Below are positions 1 to 7,308 of a stretch of DNA of 10,590 nt, piece by piece (the first letter of the stretch is position 1; every line of letters begins with the position of its first letter). A program made the position numbers and the translations under genes. This stretch comes from Candidatus Rokuibacteriota bacterium (lineage in GTDB: Bacteria > Methylomirabilota > Methylomirabilia > Rokubacteriales > CSP1-6), in assembly GCA_016201575.1 (NCBI GenBank), contig JACQCN010000234.1:1-10590 (forward strand), read 5' to 3'. The notes beneath the pieces were generated by a model, which saw only the letters and a list, made by a program, of their open reading frames with translations, ran no database searches and was not told the DNA's origin.

Positions 1-26
1 CGAGCGTCCCTGTGTCCGAGTACGGG

Positions 27-1202
27 CTAGTGGCCGGCGGCGGCGGGGCCGGCGCCCTTCACGACCTCGGCGGCGCGGGCGGCGGGCGGCGTGTTGCGGC
101 TCCGGCCGATGGTGATCCGGCCGTCGATCAGCACCATCGAGATGCCCGGCAGGTCGCCGGCCGCCAGCGCGGACAGGGCGTCCTGGCCGACGGAACCACT
201 GGGCGCGTCGCAGATCACGAGATCGGCCTCGTGCCCGGGCGCGATCACGCCCACGTTCAGCCTGTAGACGCGCGCGGTGTTGCCGGTGGCGCAGGCGATC
301 GCCTCCGCCGGCGGCATCCCGCCGAGCCCGGCCAGCAGCGAGAGCGTGCGCAGGATCCCGAGCGGGATGACGCCGCTGCCAGACGGGGCGTCGTTGCCGA
401 GGATGATCCGCGCGGTGGCGCGCGCGTCCTGCGCGAGGCGCAGCGTGTGGAGCGCCGTGCGCGCGTTGCCGCACTGGACGATCTCGAGCGCCATGTCGGT
501 GGCCACCAGCCGCTCGATCTCGGCCGGCGCCATCGAGGTGGTGCCGCCGTTGATGTGGCCGACCACGTGCGGGTTGGCCTCCAGCACGACGTCGGCGCCG
601 ATGACGCTCGAGCCCGCGATCGACGGCCCGCCCGTGTGGATCGTCACCGTCATCCCGTGCTGCTTGGCCCAGCGCACCATCGGCGCCGCGTCCTTGCCGG
701 TCTTCACCGAGCCGAGCCCGATCTCGCCGACGAGCGTCACCCCCGCCTTCGCCATCTCGGCGAAGTCGGCCTCGGTCAGCCCCAGCTCCAGGATCGGCGC
801 GCCCGCGTGCACCTTCACGCCGCCCGGCCGGAAGTTCCCGTAGGCCTTGGCCGCGACGATGGCGAGCGCCTTCAGGCCCACGACGTCCTTGGGCCGGCCC
901 GGCAGGTGCACCTCGCCGGCGGAGATGGCGGTGGTGACGCCGCCGTGCATGGCCGACTCGATGAAGTCGACGGTGCGCTGCCGCGGCGTGAAGTCGCCGA
1001 AGACGGGATGGACGTGGGAGTCGATCAGCCCCGGCATCACCGTCGTGCCCCGCGCGTCGATGACCGTGTCGGCGCCGTCGTCGAGGCCCTTGCCCACCGC
1101 CGCGATGACGCCGTCCTCGATCAGGACCGAGTCGGCGTCGAGCAGCGGCCGGGCGATGTCGCCGCTCACGAGCTGTCCGATGTTGCGAACGAGTGTCCTC
1201 AT
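27..1202 (-). CDS. Enamidase-like amidohydrolase
   Basis: A 391-residue cytoplasmic metal-dependent amidohydrolase. From memory it closely follows Eubacterium barkeri enamidase, which opens the ring of 1,4,5,6-tetrahydro-6-oxonicotinate to give 2-formylglutarate and ammonia in nicotinate fermentation. Visible metal-site residues are the DSHVH motif (D61, H63, H65), the probable bridging E160 in VGEIGLG, H189 in IHTGG, H216 in GHINGG and D271 in GNDAPSG. The segments FIESAMHGGVTTAISAGEVH (80-99) and AGDLPGISMVLIDG (348-361) are also enamidase-like. I chose the ATG at 1202 because MRTLVRNIG begins the usual N-terminal beta strand and GGAG and GGGAGG lie just upstream; the open frame continues to 1517 but is only antisense to the HIT gene. 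No other nicotinate-pathway genes are visible, so the true substrate may be a related cyclic amide. Family assignment is firm, substrate is inferred. Confidence 0.9.
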   Translation of the reverse strand: MRTLVRNIGQLVSGDIARPLLDADSVLIEDGVIAAVGKGLDDGADTVIDARGTTVMPGLIDSHVHPVFGDFTPRQRTVDFIESAMHGGVTTAISAGEVHLPGRPKDVVGLKALAIVAAKAYGNFRPGGVKVHAGAPILELGLTEADFAEMAKAGVTLVGEIGLGSVKTGKDAAPMVRWAKQHGMTVTIHTGGPSIAGSSVIGADVVLEANPHVVGHINGGTTSMAPAEIERLVATDMALEIVQCGNARTALHTLRLAQDARATARIILGNDAPSGSGVIPLGILRTLSLLAGLGGMPPAEAIACATGNTARVYRLNVGVIAPGHEADLVICDAPSGSVGQDALSALAAGDLPGISMVLIDGRITIGRSRNTPPAARAAEVVKGAGPAAAGH

Positions 1203-1258
1203 GCGCTCCGCCCCGTCCTCCCTCGAGTCGCGCCAGCGGGGCCTGCGGCCGGGGGCCG

Positions 1259-1287
1259 ATTGTGGCAAATTGATCCCTCGGACGCAA
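1259..1287 (-). promoter_or_regulatory. Candidate promoter of the enamidase gene
   Basis: On the minus strand, TTGCGT (1282-1287) and CACAAT (1259-1264) are separated by exactly 17 bases, which would give a leader of about 50 bases with Shine-Dalgarno-like GGGAGG and GGAG ahead of the ATG at 1202. The -10 matches the sigma-70 consensus at 4 of 6 positions and the -35 at its first three. I see no convincing promoter for the divergent HIT gene in the same 92-bp gap. Confidence 0.35.
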
Positions 1288-1294
1288 CCCGACC

Positions 1295-1753
1295 ATGACG
1301 CCACCCGCCTCCCGCGCGACGGCCGCCACCTGCGCGTTCTGCCAGATCGCGCGCGGGGAGGCGGCCGCCGATCTCGTGCTCGAGGACCAGCACGCGCTCG
1401 CCTTCCTGGATCACCGGCCGCTCTTCCCGGGCCACTGCCTCCTGATCCCGCGCGCGCATCACGAGACGCTCGCGGAGCTGCCGCCGGCGCTGGTCGCCCC
1501 CCTCTTCGCCAGCGCACGCCTCCTCGCGCGCGCCGTCGAGCGCGCGCTTCACGCCGACGGCTCCTTCGTCGCGCTCAACAACCGCGTAAGCCAGAGCGTG
1601 CCGCACCTCCACGTCCACGTGGTGCCCCGGCGCTTCAAGGACGGGCTGCGCGGCTTCTTCTGGCCGCGCCAGCGCTATCCCGACCGGCGCGCCGCGCTCG
1701 ACACCCAGGCCGCCATCGTCGCCGCCGTCGAAGAGATCCGGTCCGGCCAGTGA
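1295..1753 (+). CDS. HIT family protein (histidine-triad hydrolase)
   Basis: A 152-residue soluble protein of the histidine-triad superfamily, nucleotide-binding hydrolases or transferases acting on nucleoside phosphoramidate or dinucleoside polyphosphate bonds. The triad is HLHVHVV with H104, H106 and H108; the middle histidine is the nucleophile in known members. The preceding NNRVSQSVPH is the usual conserved run. C13 and C16 (CAFC) match the zinc-binding cysteine pair of many bacterial HIT proteins, and FLDHRPLFPGHCLLIPRAH (38-56) is the conserved core strand region. The C-terminal GLRGFFWPRQRYPD recurs, as I recall, in a bacterial HIT subgroup. The ATG at 1295 gives a normal-length N-terminus, although no good Shine-Dalgarno sequence precedes it. 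It is the only complete gene on the plus strand and is divergent from the enamidase gene. The physiological substrate cannot be told from sequence. Confidence 0.93.
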   Translation: MTPPASRATAATCAFCQIARGEAAADLVLEDQHALAFLDHRPLFPGHCLLIPRAHHETLAELPPALVAPLFASARLLARAVERALHADGSFVALNNRVSQSVPHLHVHVVPRRFKDGLRGFFWPRQRYPDRRAALDTQAAIVAAVEEIRSGQ

Positions 1754-1757
1754 GCGT

Positions 1758-2042
1758 GGTGGGGGACAGCGCCGCGACGATCTCTCTCGTTACGAGATTG
1801 CAATCACCGACTTTGAACACGACCCTCACGTGGTCAGCTTCTGGGACCCGCCGCCGCAAGGCGGCGATGTTGATCGGGCTGAGGTCAGCGAAGAAGAGCC
1901 GGTCGAACCGCGGCACAACCTTGAGTGCTCTTAGCTCGAATCGTCGCCTCCTTTGCGGTGATCGAGCAGCTATCCGTTTGACAACCTCGTCTTCGACAGC
2001 TTCATAGAGTTTGTCACGGAACGTGTGCATCGCGTTCAGCAC
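1758..2042 (-). pseudogene. Unrecognised coding fragment, probably truncated
   Basis: About 95 residues read as plausible protein on the minus strand from a GTG at 2042 (or the ATG at 2030): MHTFRDKLYEAVEDEVVKRI, then a basic stretch, then FELRALKVVPRFDRLFF and VRVVFKVGDCNLVTREI. Codon use is mixed and less GC-rich than in the neighbours. The frame has no stop where the plausible protein ends: it runs on antisense through the end of the HIT gene as an arginine-rich tail, stopping only at 1635. On the 5' side it is open for eight more codons before a TAG at 2064-2066. No Shine-Dalgarno sequence is obvious. I do not recognise the family. Most likely a decayed or truncated gene; it could instead be a small intact gene with a tail overlapping the HIT gene. 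Confidence 0.35.
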
Positions 2043-2321
2043 TCTTAAGCCGGGAAGGTCGAACTACGCATCGGCCGAGAACGGCCTGGCCACACGCGGT
2101 ATGCCCGGCTCAGCCCGACGGAGGCGAGAAACTTGCCTATGCCTTGCTCTCAGCGGCCGAAGATGCGGAAAGCCGCGAACGCCCCTGACTGCGACGCGAC
2201 ATCGACCTCTTAGCGTAGATCAGCGGGATCAGTTCCAATAAAACTCGGAGACCGGGGTGCCCGCGAACAGCGGCGTCGATTAAATGACTATGTTCGTGAA
2301 GTCACTGCGCCGCTGAGACCG
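2043..2321. other. Gene-poor intergenic stretch
   Basis: No intact gene is visible here. Base composition is more even than in the flanking operons. A short plus-strand run at 2117-2188 reads GGEKLAYALLSAAEDAESRERP and then a stop. It looks protein-like but has no supportable start, so it may be another decayed remnant. No tRNA, insertion-sequence ends or clear terminator were found, although the secreted-protein gene ends at 2322 reading into this stretch. Confidence 0.5.
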
Positions 2322-3875
2322 TTAGAAGCCGACCTCGGCGATCCAGGTCCCCCACTGATTGCCTGCCAAGGCGTATTCGCCGGCAACCCACACTGTGGTA
2401 CCGGACGGGTCGATGGCCGCCCCGGAGTAGTCGCCCCAACGCGCCGTGTTCGGCGCATAAGGACCCTGCCCGGACTGGATCAGCGTGACCGTGCCGAAAG
2501 TGCCGGGCGACGACTGCCCGCTCGCGTACACCGACGCAAACCCCGAGGCCGACGAGCCGGAAAAGACGCTCACGAGGTTGTTGTTGGCGTCGATCTGGAT
2601 TGCCGGGTAGAAGTAATAGATCCCGACATCCCCGACATCGAGCGCTTGGAGCACGGAGACCGTGCTGATCTGCAGCTGCATGAAGCGGAGGCAAGCCCGG
2701 GTGGCGGTGTCGCCGTTCGGCGTGCACGCCGAATTTGCCGACACCCATAGAACGCCGTTCCGGTAGACCGCCTCGAGCAGCCGGTTGTCGTTCGTCGCGA
2801 TGAGGGCCGAGGTGCCGGCCTGCTGAGCATTCGGCGGAGTGGAGAGTGTGGGGATCGAGAGGGTGCCGAGAACGGAGACAGTAGCCAAGCTGCCTGCACT
2901 CGGCACCCCGGTCACCTGCCAGATCCGAATGCTGGTCGCGGAGTTGAAGGCGACAGCTGCCATGTACAGCGGGCTGCTCACCGCGCCGGAGCCGTCAGGA
3001 AGGGCAAAGGCGGGCTGGATCGTGAAAAGTCCCTGCGGAGGGCCGTAGAACTGACCGTAAACGGTCTGCGCGGCCACGAGCTGGCTCTTGTTCAGGACGA
3101 CGAATTCCGTCCCTTTGAAGACTCCTCCGGGGTTGAAGCCGTTCGCCGTGAGGACCACCTTGTCGCCGCTGATTCCCAACGCCGGAAAGTCGGGGAAGGT
3201 GGATCGCGCCGAGGGGATCGTATACCGGGCGTAGGTGCTGGTGGGGTCACTGCTAGTCGACACCGCCAGGAGCCACGTGCCCGTCGGGGTCTGGTAAGTA
3301 ATGGCTGCCACAAACCATCGACCCGAGTCGGGGTCGAATCGGATCTTGGGATCCGAGAGGAACGCGCAGGAGACGCCGAAGAAGCTACAGAGGTCGAAAG
3401 TCGTCACGCCTCCGGGGCTCCAGATGCGGCCCTCGAGATTCACCGTCTCGAAGAGATAGGTCGAGCCCGAAACTGCACCGGCCGCGATCTGGGTATCTGG
3501 CGGGTAGTATCCGCCGGCGTCCGATTGCTGAAGGCCCTGGATGCTTCCCAGTGGCAGCTGCAACGACGGTGCCGTGGGCGAGATCGTCGTGGTCGGCGGC
3601 GGAGCCGGAGCGATCCCGCCGCCCTTCTGCAGTTGTTCCTTGTGCTGAATGAGGAGGTTCAGATCTGGGAAATGCACCGGCCTCGTCCCGCCTGCGGGGA
3701 CGTGCGCGGCGGGGGGGAGATGTCGAACGTCCACCACCCCGTCGGGGGCAAGAATGAGCGGCTCGGCTTGTGGGCCACCGTTTTGCGCCACCGCGGGTGG
3801 GGCCGAGAGGACGACCGCCAACGAAAGGAGCAGGAGAACCAGTCGGAAACGACCAATCGGCACGCGGTATTTCAT
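2322..3875 (-). CDS. Secreted protein of unknown function, beta-rich
   Basis: A 517-residue protein with a clear Sec signal peptide: basic MKYRVPIGRFR, hydrophobic LVLLLLSLAVVL, and a likely cleavage after AVA (residue 30). After a proline-rich segment (about 89-106) the mature part is made of short strands and aromatic turns, compatible with a beta-propeller or similar fold. Notable motifs are DPKIRFDPDSGRWFV (175-189), FPDFPALGISGDKVVLTANGF (227-247) and the near-terminal RWGDYSGAAIDPSGTTVWV (479-497). Similar DPK...RW and RWGDYS motifs occur, as I recall, in exported hypothetical proteins of several phyla. Four cysteines form two close pairs (C163/C170, C384/C395) that could be disulfides. 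GAGGG sits five bases before the ATG, supporting this start. GC content is visibly lower than in the liv genes. No catalytic motif is recognised and the function is unknown. Confidence 0.85.
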   Translation of the reverse strand: MKYRVPIGRFRLVLLLLSLAVVLSAPPAVAQNGGPQAEPLILAPDGVVDVRHLPPAAHVPAGGTRPVHFPDLNLLIQHKEQLQKGGGIAPAPPPTTTISPTAPSLQLPLGSIQGLQQSDAGGYYPPDTQIAAGAVSGSTYLFETVNLEGRIWSPGGVTTFDLCSFFGVSCAFLSDPKIRFDPDSGRWFVAAITYQTPTGTWLLAVSTSSDPTSTYARYTIPSARSTFPDFPALGISGDKVVLTANGFNPGGVFKGTEFVVLNKSQLVAAQTVYGQFYGPPQGLFTIQPAFALPDGSGAVSSPLYMAAVAFNSATSIRIWQVTGVPSAGSLATVSVLGTLSIPTLSTPPNAQQAGTSALIATNDNRLLEAVYRNGVLWVSANSACTPNGDTATRACLRFMQLQISTVSVLQALDVGDVGIYYFYPAIQIDANNNLVSVFSGSSASGFASVYASGQSSPGTFGTVTLIQSGQGPYAPNTARWGDYSGAAIDPSGTTVWVAGEYALAGNQWGTWIAEVGF

Positions 3876-3920
3876 AATATCCCTCGCTCTTTGAGCCCTT
3901 GCTCGCCGTGTCGCAGTAAG

Positions 3921-3940
3921 TTAGCCAAATGGGAGGCTAA
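3921..3940. promoter_or_regulatory. Perfect inverted repeat, possible operator
   Basis: TTAGCC and GGCTAA form exact 6-bp arms around an 8-base spacer, 45 bp upstream of the secreted-protein start codon. A -10-like TATAGA (minus strand, 3943-3948) lies immediately upstream of the dyad, so a repressor bound here would sit at the transcription start. The -35 region is poor, which makes the promoter itself uncertain. Confidence 0.4.
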
Positions 3941-4020
3941 AGTCTATAGTAAATCAGCCCGGTGCGATTCCATGCGTATGAAGTTCGATACAGGCGCCCA
4001 AAACATCCGCCCTCCTTCCC

Positions 4021-4710
4021 TCACACGGCCAGATAGGCGCGCCGGACCGACTCGTCGGCGTCCAGCTCGGCGATCGTGCCCCCGAAGCGGATCTCGCCCT
4101 TCTCGATGATGTAGGCGCGGTCGGCGAGCCGGCGGGCGAACTGCAGGTTCGGCTCCGACAGCACGATCGTCAGCCCCCCCCGCTTCAGCGCCGCGATCCG
4201 CTCGCCGAGCGCCCGCACCACGACCGGCGCCAGCCCCTCCGACGGCTCGTCGAGCAGCAGCAGGCGCGGGCCGCCCATCAGCGTGCGCGCGATCGTCAGC
4301 ATCTGCTGCTCGCCGCCCGACAGGCTCTCCCCGCGCCGCCCGAGCAGGGTGCGCAGCATCGGGAAGAAGTCGAGCGCGCGCTCGATCGTCCAGCCGTCCC
4401 GGCGCGCGCCGACCCGCAGGTTCTCCAGCACCGTCAGGTCGGCGAAGATCCGCCGGTCCTCGGGCACGAAGCCGACGCCGAGGCGGCTGATCTCCCGCGT
4501 GGGCCGACCGGTGACGTCGCGCCCGTCGACGTGGATCGTCCCGGGCCCGACGCGGACGAGCCCCATGATCGCCTTGAGTGTCGTGCTCTTCCCCGCCCCG
4601 TTGCGGCCCAGGAGCGAGATGACCTCGCCCGCCGCGGCCGCCAGCGAGACGCCGTGCAGCACGTGGCTGCGGCCGTAGTAGGCGTGGACGCCGGCCAGCT
4701 CGAGGATCAC
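4021..4710 (-). CDS. livF: Branched-chain-type ABC transporter ATPase LivF
   Basis: A 229-residue cytoplasmic ATPase subunit that powers solute import together with LivG and the LivHM permease. Walker A is GRNGAGKST (35-43), followed by the LivF-typical VPEDRRIFADLTVLENL (82-98), signature LSGGEQQ (130-136) and Walker B with LLLLDEPSEGL (150-160). The GTG at 4710 is preferred because translation then starts at ILELAGVHAYYG, and GTGA overlaps the livG stop codon by four bases, a standard coupling arrangement; GAGGG lies just upstream. The switch-loop motif reads LSEPN (184-188), where LivF proteins usually have an EQN-type sequence; the CCG codon at 4150-4152 could come from CAG by one change. 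Length is normal for the family. It is the last gene of the liv cluster, with no clear terminator after it. Confidence 0.96.
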   Translation of the reverse strand: MILELAGVHAYYGRSHVLHGVSLAAAAGEVISLLGRNGAGKSTTLKAIMGLVRVGPGTIHVDGRDVTGRPTREISRLGVGFVPEDRRIFADLTVLENLRVGARRDGWTIERALDFFPMLRTLLGRRGESLSGGEQQMLTIARTLMGGPRLLLLDEPSEGLAPVVVRALGERIAALKRGGLTIVLSEPNLQFARRLADRAYIIEKGEIRFGGTIAELDADESVRRAYLAV

Positions 4711-5444
4711 GCGCCCTCGCCCAGGTAGACCTGCTGCACCGTCGCGTCGCCGCGCACCTCGGCCGGCGTGCCGTCGGCGATGACGCGGCCCTGGTGCAGG
4801 ACCAGGACGCGGTCGGCGACGGTGAAGACCACGTCCATGTCGTGCTCGGTGAAGAGCACCGTGAGCGCGCGCTCCCGCGCGATGCCCACGACGAGGCGCA
4901 TCAGCTCGCCCCGCTCGGCCGGCGCCATGCCCGCCGTCGGCTCGTCGAGGAGGAGCACCGCCGGGTCGTTGGCGAGCGCGATGGCCAGCTCGAGCTTCTT
5001 CAGATCGCCGTAGGCGAGGACGCCCGCGGGGCGCTCGGTCTGGGCGGCGAGGCCGACGAGAGCGAGCAGCGCCCGCGCACGCTCGACCTCGAGCCGGCCC
5101 GCCGGCGTCAGGAGCGCCAGGCTGCGCCGCGCGTGGGAGAGCCGCGCGACCTGCACGTTCTCCAGGACGCTCAGGGTGGCGAAGGTCGCGGTGATCTGGA
5201 AGGTGCGGCTCACGCCGCGGCGCCAGATCGCGTGGGGCGGCAGGCCGGAGAGGCGCTCGCCGCCGAGCCACACGTCGCCCGCGTCCGGCGCGAGCTGCCC
5301 GGTCAGCACGTTGAAGAGCGTCGTCTTGCCGGCGCCGTTCGGGCCGATGAGAGCGCGGATCTCCCCCCGGGGCAGCTCGAGGCTCACGCCGTCGACGGCG
5401 TGCACGCCCCCGAAGGCCTTACGGAGATCGCGGACGCGCAGCAT
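4707..5444 (-). CDS. livG: Branched-chain-type ABC transporter ATPase LivG
   Basis: A 245-residue ATPase subunit, partner of LivF. Walker A is GPNGAGKTT (34-42), the Q-loop glutamine is in SRTFQ (79-83), Walker B is VLLLDEPTAGM (163-173) and the switch histidine is in FTEHDM (198-203, H201). The ABC signature is diverged, LAYGDLKKLELA (143-154), where LivG proteins usually read LSYG followed by a glutamine- and arginine-rich run. The terminal VQQVYLGEG is the typical LivG ending. The ATG at 5444 shares one base with the livHM stop codon (TGATG), and the livF start overlaps its own stop, so all three are very probably translated from one message. Length is close to the E. coli LivG family norm. 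Confidence 0.96.
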   Translation of the reverse strand: MLRVRDLRKAFGGVHAVDGVSLELPRGEIRALIGPNGAGKTTLFNVLTGQLAPDAGDVWLGGERLSGLPPHAIWRRGVSRTFQITATFATLSVLENVQVARLSHARRSLALLTPAGRLEVERARALLALVGLAAQTERPAGVLAYGDLKKLELAIALANDPAVLLLDEPTAGMAPAERGELMRLVVGIARERALTVLFTEHDMDVVFTVADRVLVLHQGRVIADGTPAEVRGDATVQQVYLGEGA

Positions 5445-7165
5445 CACCGGCGCGCGCTCCGGAGCGAGCCGACGATCCCGCGGGGGAACGCGACGACGAG
5501 GAGGATGAGGATCCCGCCGAGCACCGCCTGCCAGTACTCGGTGTAGCGCGTGACCACGGTGTCGAGCAGCTTGTAGACCGCCGCCCCCACGGGCGCCCCC
5601 GCCAGCGTCTCCACGCCGCCGAGCAGCACCATCACCAGCGGCTGGATCGACACCCCCACCGTCAGCGACTCCGGGAACACGCTGCCCTTCAGGTAGACGG
5701 CCGCGCGCAGCGTGAGCCCGAACGGCGCCCGCTCGATCAGCGCCAGCAGCGCGACGCCGCCGCCGCAGGCCAGGAGCGCCAGGTAGTAGTAGCGGAGCGG
5801 CGGCGCCAGCCAGGGCGGCGGCCACACGCCGAGCAGCCCGTTGTCGCCGCCGGTGAGGTCGTACCACTGGTGCACGATCGCGTAGGCGATCTGGGTGAAG
5901 GCGAGCGTCAGCATCGCGAAGTAGATGCTGGACAGGCGCACGCAGAAGAAGCCGATCACGACCGAGCACGCCGCGGCCACCAGCGGGGCGCCGGCGAAGG
6001 CCAGCGGCATCGGCCACCCCGCCTGCAGCATGAGCAGCGCCGCGCCGTAGGCGCCCAGGCCGAACGCCGCGGCGTGACCGAACGAGACCATGCCGCCGGC
6101 GCCCATCAGCAGGTGGAGGCTGGCGGCGAACAGCGCGAACGCGAGCACCTCCACCAGCAGCCACAGCGCGAACGGGGGCAGGAGCGGCGGGATCACGACG
6201 AGCGCCGCGACCAGCGCGGCCACGAGGCCGCGGGGCACGCGCCCGCCGTCGGCGGCGAGCGTGGTCCCCGCCCCGGCCGCGTCCGGGCCGCCCGGGCGCC
6301 CGAGCAGCCCCCACGGGCGCACGATCAGGACCACCGCCATCACCACGAAGATCAGCACGAGCGAGGCCCGGGGCAGGACGAGGACGCCGAAGGCGTCGAT
6401 GACGCCGATCAGGATCGCGGACAGGAGCGCGCCGAAGACCGATCCCATCCCGCCCACCACCACGACCACGAACGCCTCGGTGATGATCGCCGTGTCCATC
6501 ACGGTGGTCAGCGCCTGGCGCGGCACCTGGAGCGCGCCCGCGAGCCCGGCCAGCACGGAGCCGAGGACGAAGACCGAGGTGAAGAGCGCCGCCTCGTTGA
6601 CGCCGAGGACCGCCACCATCTCGCGGTCGAGGGTGGCCGCGCGGATCAGGATGCCGTAGCGCGTGCGGTAGAAGAGCGCCCAGAGGCCGAGGGCCACCAG
6701 CGGCCCGAGGGCGATGAGCGCGAGATCGTAGGTGGGGAAGAGCTGGCCCGCGATCGGCACGGCGCCGGTGAGCCCCGGCGCCACGGGGCCCGTCAGGTTC
6801 TCCGTCCCCCACGCCCAGCGCACGAGGTCGGCGATGACGAGCACGAGCGCGAACGTGAGCAGGAGCTGGTAGAGCTCGGGCGCGCCGTACACGCGCCGCA
6901 GGAGCCCCACCTCCACGACCAGCCCGAGGAGCCCGACGAGCAGCGCGGCAGCGAGGCCAGCCGCGTAGAAGGACGCCCCGCCCAGCGACAGGCGCGCGGC
7001 CAGTGAGTACGTGAGGTAGGCCGCCAGCATGTAGAACGAGCCGTGGGCGAAGTTGACGATGCGGGTGACGCCGAAGATGAGCGAGAGGCCCGAGGCGATG
7101 AGGAACAGGACCATCGCGTGGGCCAGCCCCGAGAGGAGCTGGACGAGCAGCAGGGACGCGGACAC
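5444..7165 (-). CDS. livHM: Fused LivH-LivM permease with shortened LivM half
   Basis: A 573-residue inner-membrane protein joining both permease subunits of a branched-chain-type ABC importer. The LivH half (about 1-288) shows GLSLIFGVTRIVNFAHGSF (26-44) and the coupling segment followed by VLGSVLAGLAGAL (200-212). A linker (about 289-312) leads into LivM, recognisable by GAGGMVSFGHAAAFGLGAYG (355-374) and FAMLTLAFTQI (416-426). In LivM the usual stretch after the PFG..LRA motif, a cytoplasmic loop plus the helix ending in AGLAGALY, appears absent: PFGLTLRA (481-488) runs straight into AVYLKGSVFPESL. From memory, 35-40 residues are missing. The GTG at 7165 fits the normal LivH N-terminus; no Shine-Dalgarno sequence precedes it and a promoter ends about six bases upstream. 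Whether the permease works is open. Confidence 0.93.
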   Translation of the reverse strand: MSASLLLVQLLSGLAHAMVLFLIASGLSLIFGVTRIVNFAHGSFYMLAAYLTYSLAARLSLGGASFYAAGLAAALLVGLLGLVVEVGLLRRVYGAPELYQLLLTFALVLVIADLVRWAWGTENLTGPVAPGLTGAVPIAGQLFPTYDLALIALGPLVALGLWALFYRTRYGILIRAATLDREMVAVLGVNEAALFTSVFVLGSVLAGLAGALQVPRQALTTVMDTAIITEAFVVVVVGGMGSVFGALLSAILIGVIDAFGVLVLPRASLVLIFVVMAVVLIVRPWGLLGRPGGPDAAGAGTTLAADGGRVPRGLVAALVAALVVIPPLLPPFALWLLVEVLAFALFAASLHLLMGAGGMVSFGHAAAFGLGAYGAALLMLQAGWPMPLAFAGAPLVAAACSVVIGFFCVRLSSIYFAMLTLAFTQIAYAIVHQWYDLTGGDNGLLGVWPPPWLAPPLRYYYLALLACGGGVALLALIERAPFGLTLRAAVYLKGSVFPESLTVGVSIQPLVMVLLGGVETLAGAPVGAAVYKLLDTVVTRYTEYWQAVLGGILILLVVAFPRGIVGSLRSARR

Positions 7166-7171
7166 CAGCCG

Positions 7172-7201
7172 AGGCTACGCGCGCGCCCCCGCACTTGACA
7201 A
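7172..7201 (-). promoter_or_regulatory. Candidate promoter of livHMGF, possibly leaderless
   Basis: On the minus strand TTGTCA (7196-7201) and TAGCCT (7172-7177) are 18 bases apart, reasonable sigma-70-like boxes. Transcription starting about seven bases downstream would begin at or next to the GTG start codon at 7165. There is no Shine-Dalgarno sequence before that GTG, which agrees with a leaderless message but could equally mean that the operon is read through from the binding-protein gene. Confidence 0.4.
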
Positions 7202-7236
7202 GACCCCGGGGCGACTGCCGCTGGGCCACTTCGAGT

Positions 7237-7257
7237 CCGAGCGCCGGCTTCGCCGGC
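7237..7257. repeat. Copy 1 of a 21-bp direct repeat forming a hairpin
   Basis: Identical to 7309-7329, 72 bp away. The core GCCGGC-TTC-GCCGGC is an inverted repeat, extended in this copy to 8-bp arms (7241-7259). It lies in the spacer between the substrate-binding protein and the permease genes and has no T-run, so it is not a standard terminator. REP-like or mRNA-stabilising roles are possible. Confidence 0.75.
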
Positions 7258-7308
7258 GCAAGCTCCGGCGATCGATCATCTGGCACCGCTCGGCATCGAA
7301 GCGCGCGC

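Noticed and set aside
12..1298. Long plus-strand open frame of 428 codons opposite the enamidase gene
   Set aside because: Its arginine-, histidine- and aspartate-rich translation is the usual antisense shadow of a high-GC gene, while the minus strand encodes a clear enamidase.
1785..1797. TCTCG-TTA-CGAGA stem after the HIT gene as a terminator
   Set aside because: Only a 5-bp stem and no T-run.
2011..2241. 76-codon plus-strand open frame in the gap before the secreted-protein gene
   Set aside because: No Shine-Dalgarno sequence, composition like random translation, and it overlaps better-looking runs in other frames.
5870..7006. Long plus-strand frame rich in His, Arg and Glu opposite the permease
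   Set aside because: Antisense reading of membrane-helix codons; no start signals or domain motifs.
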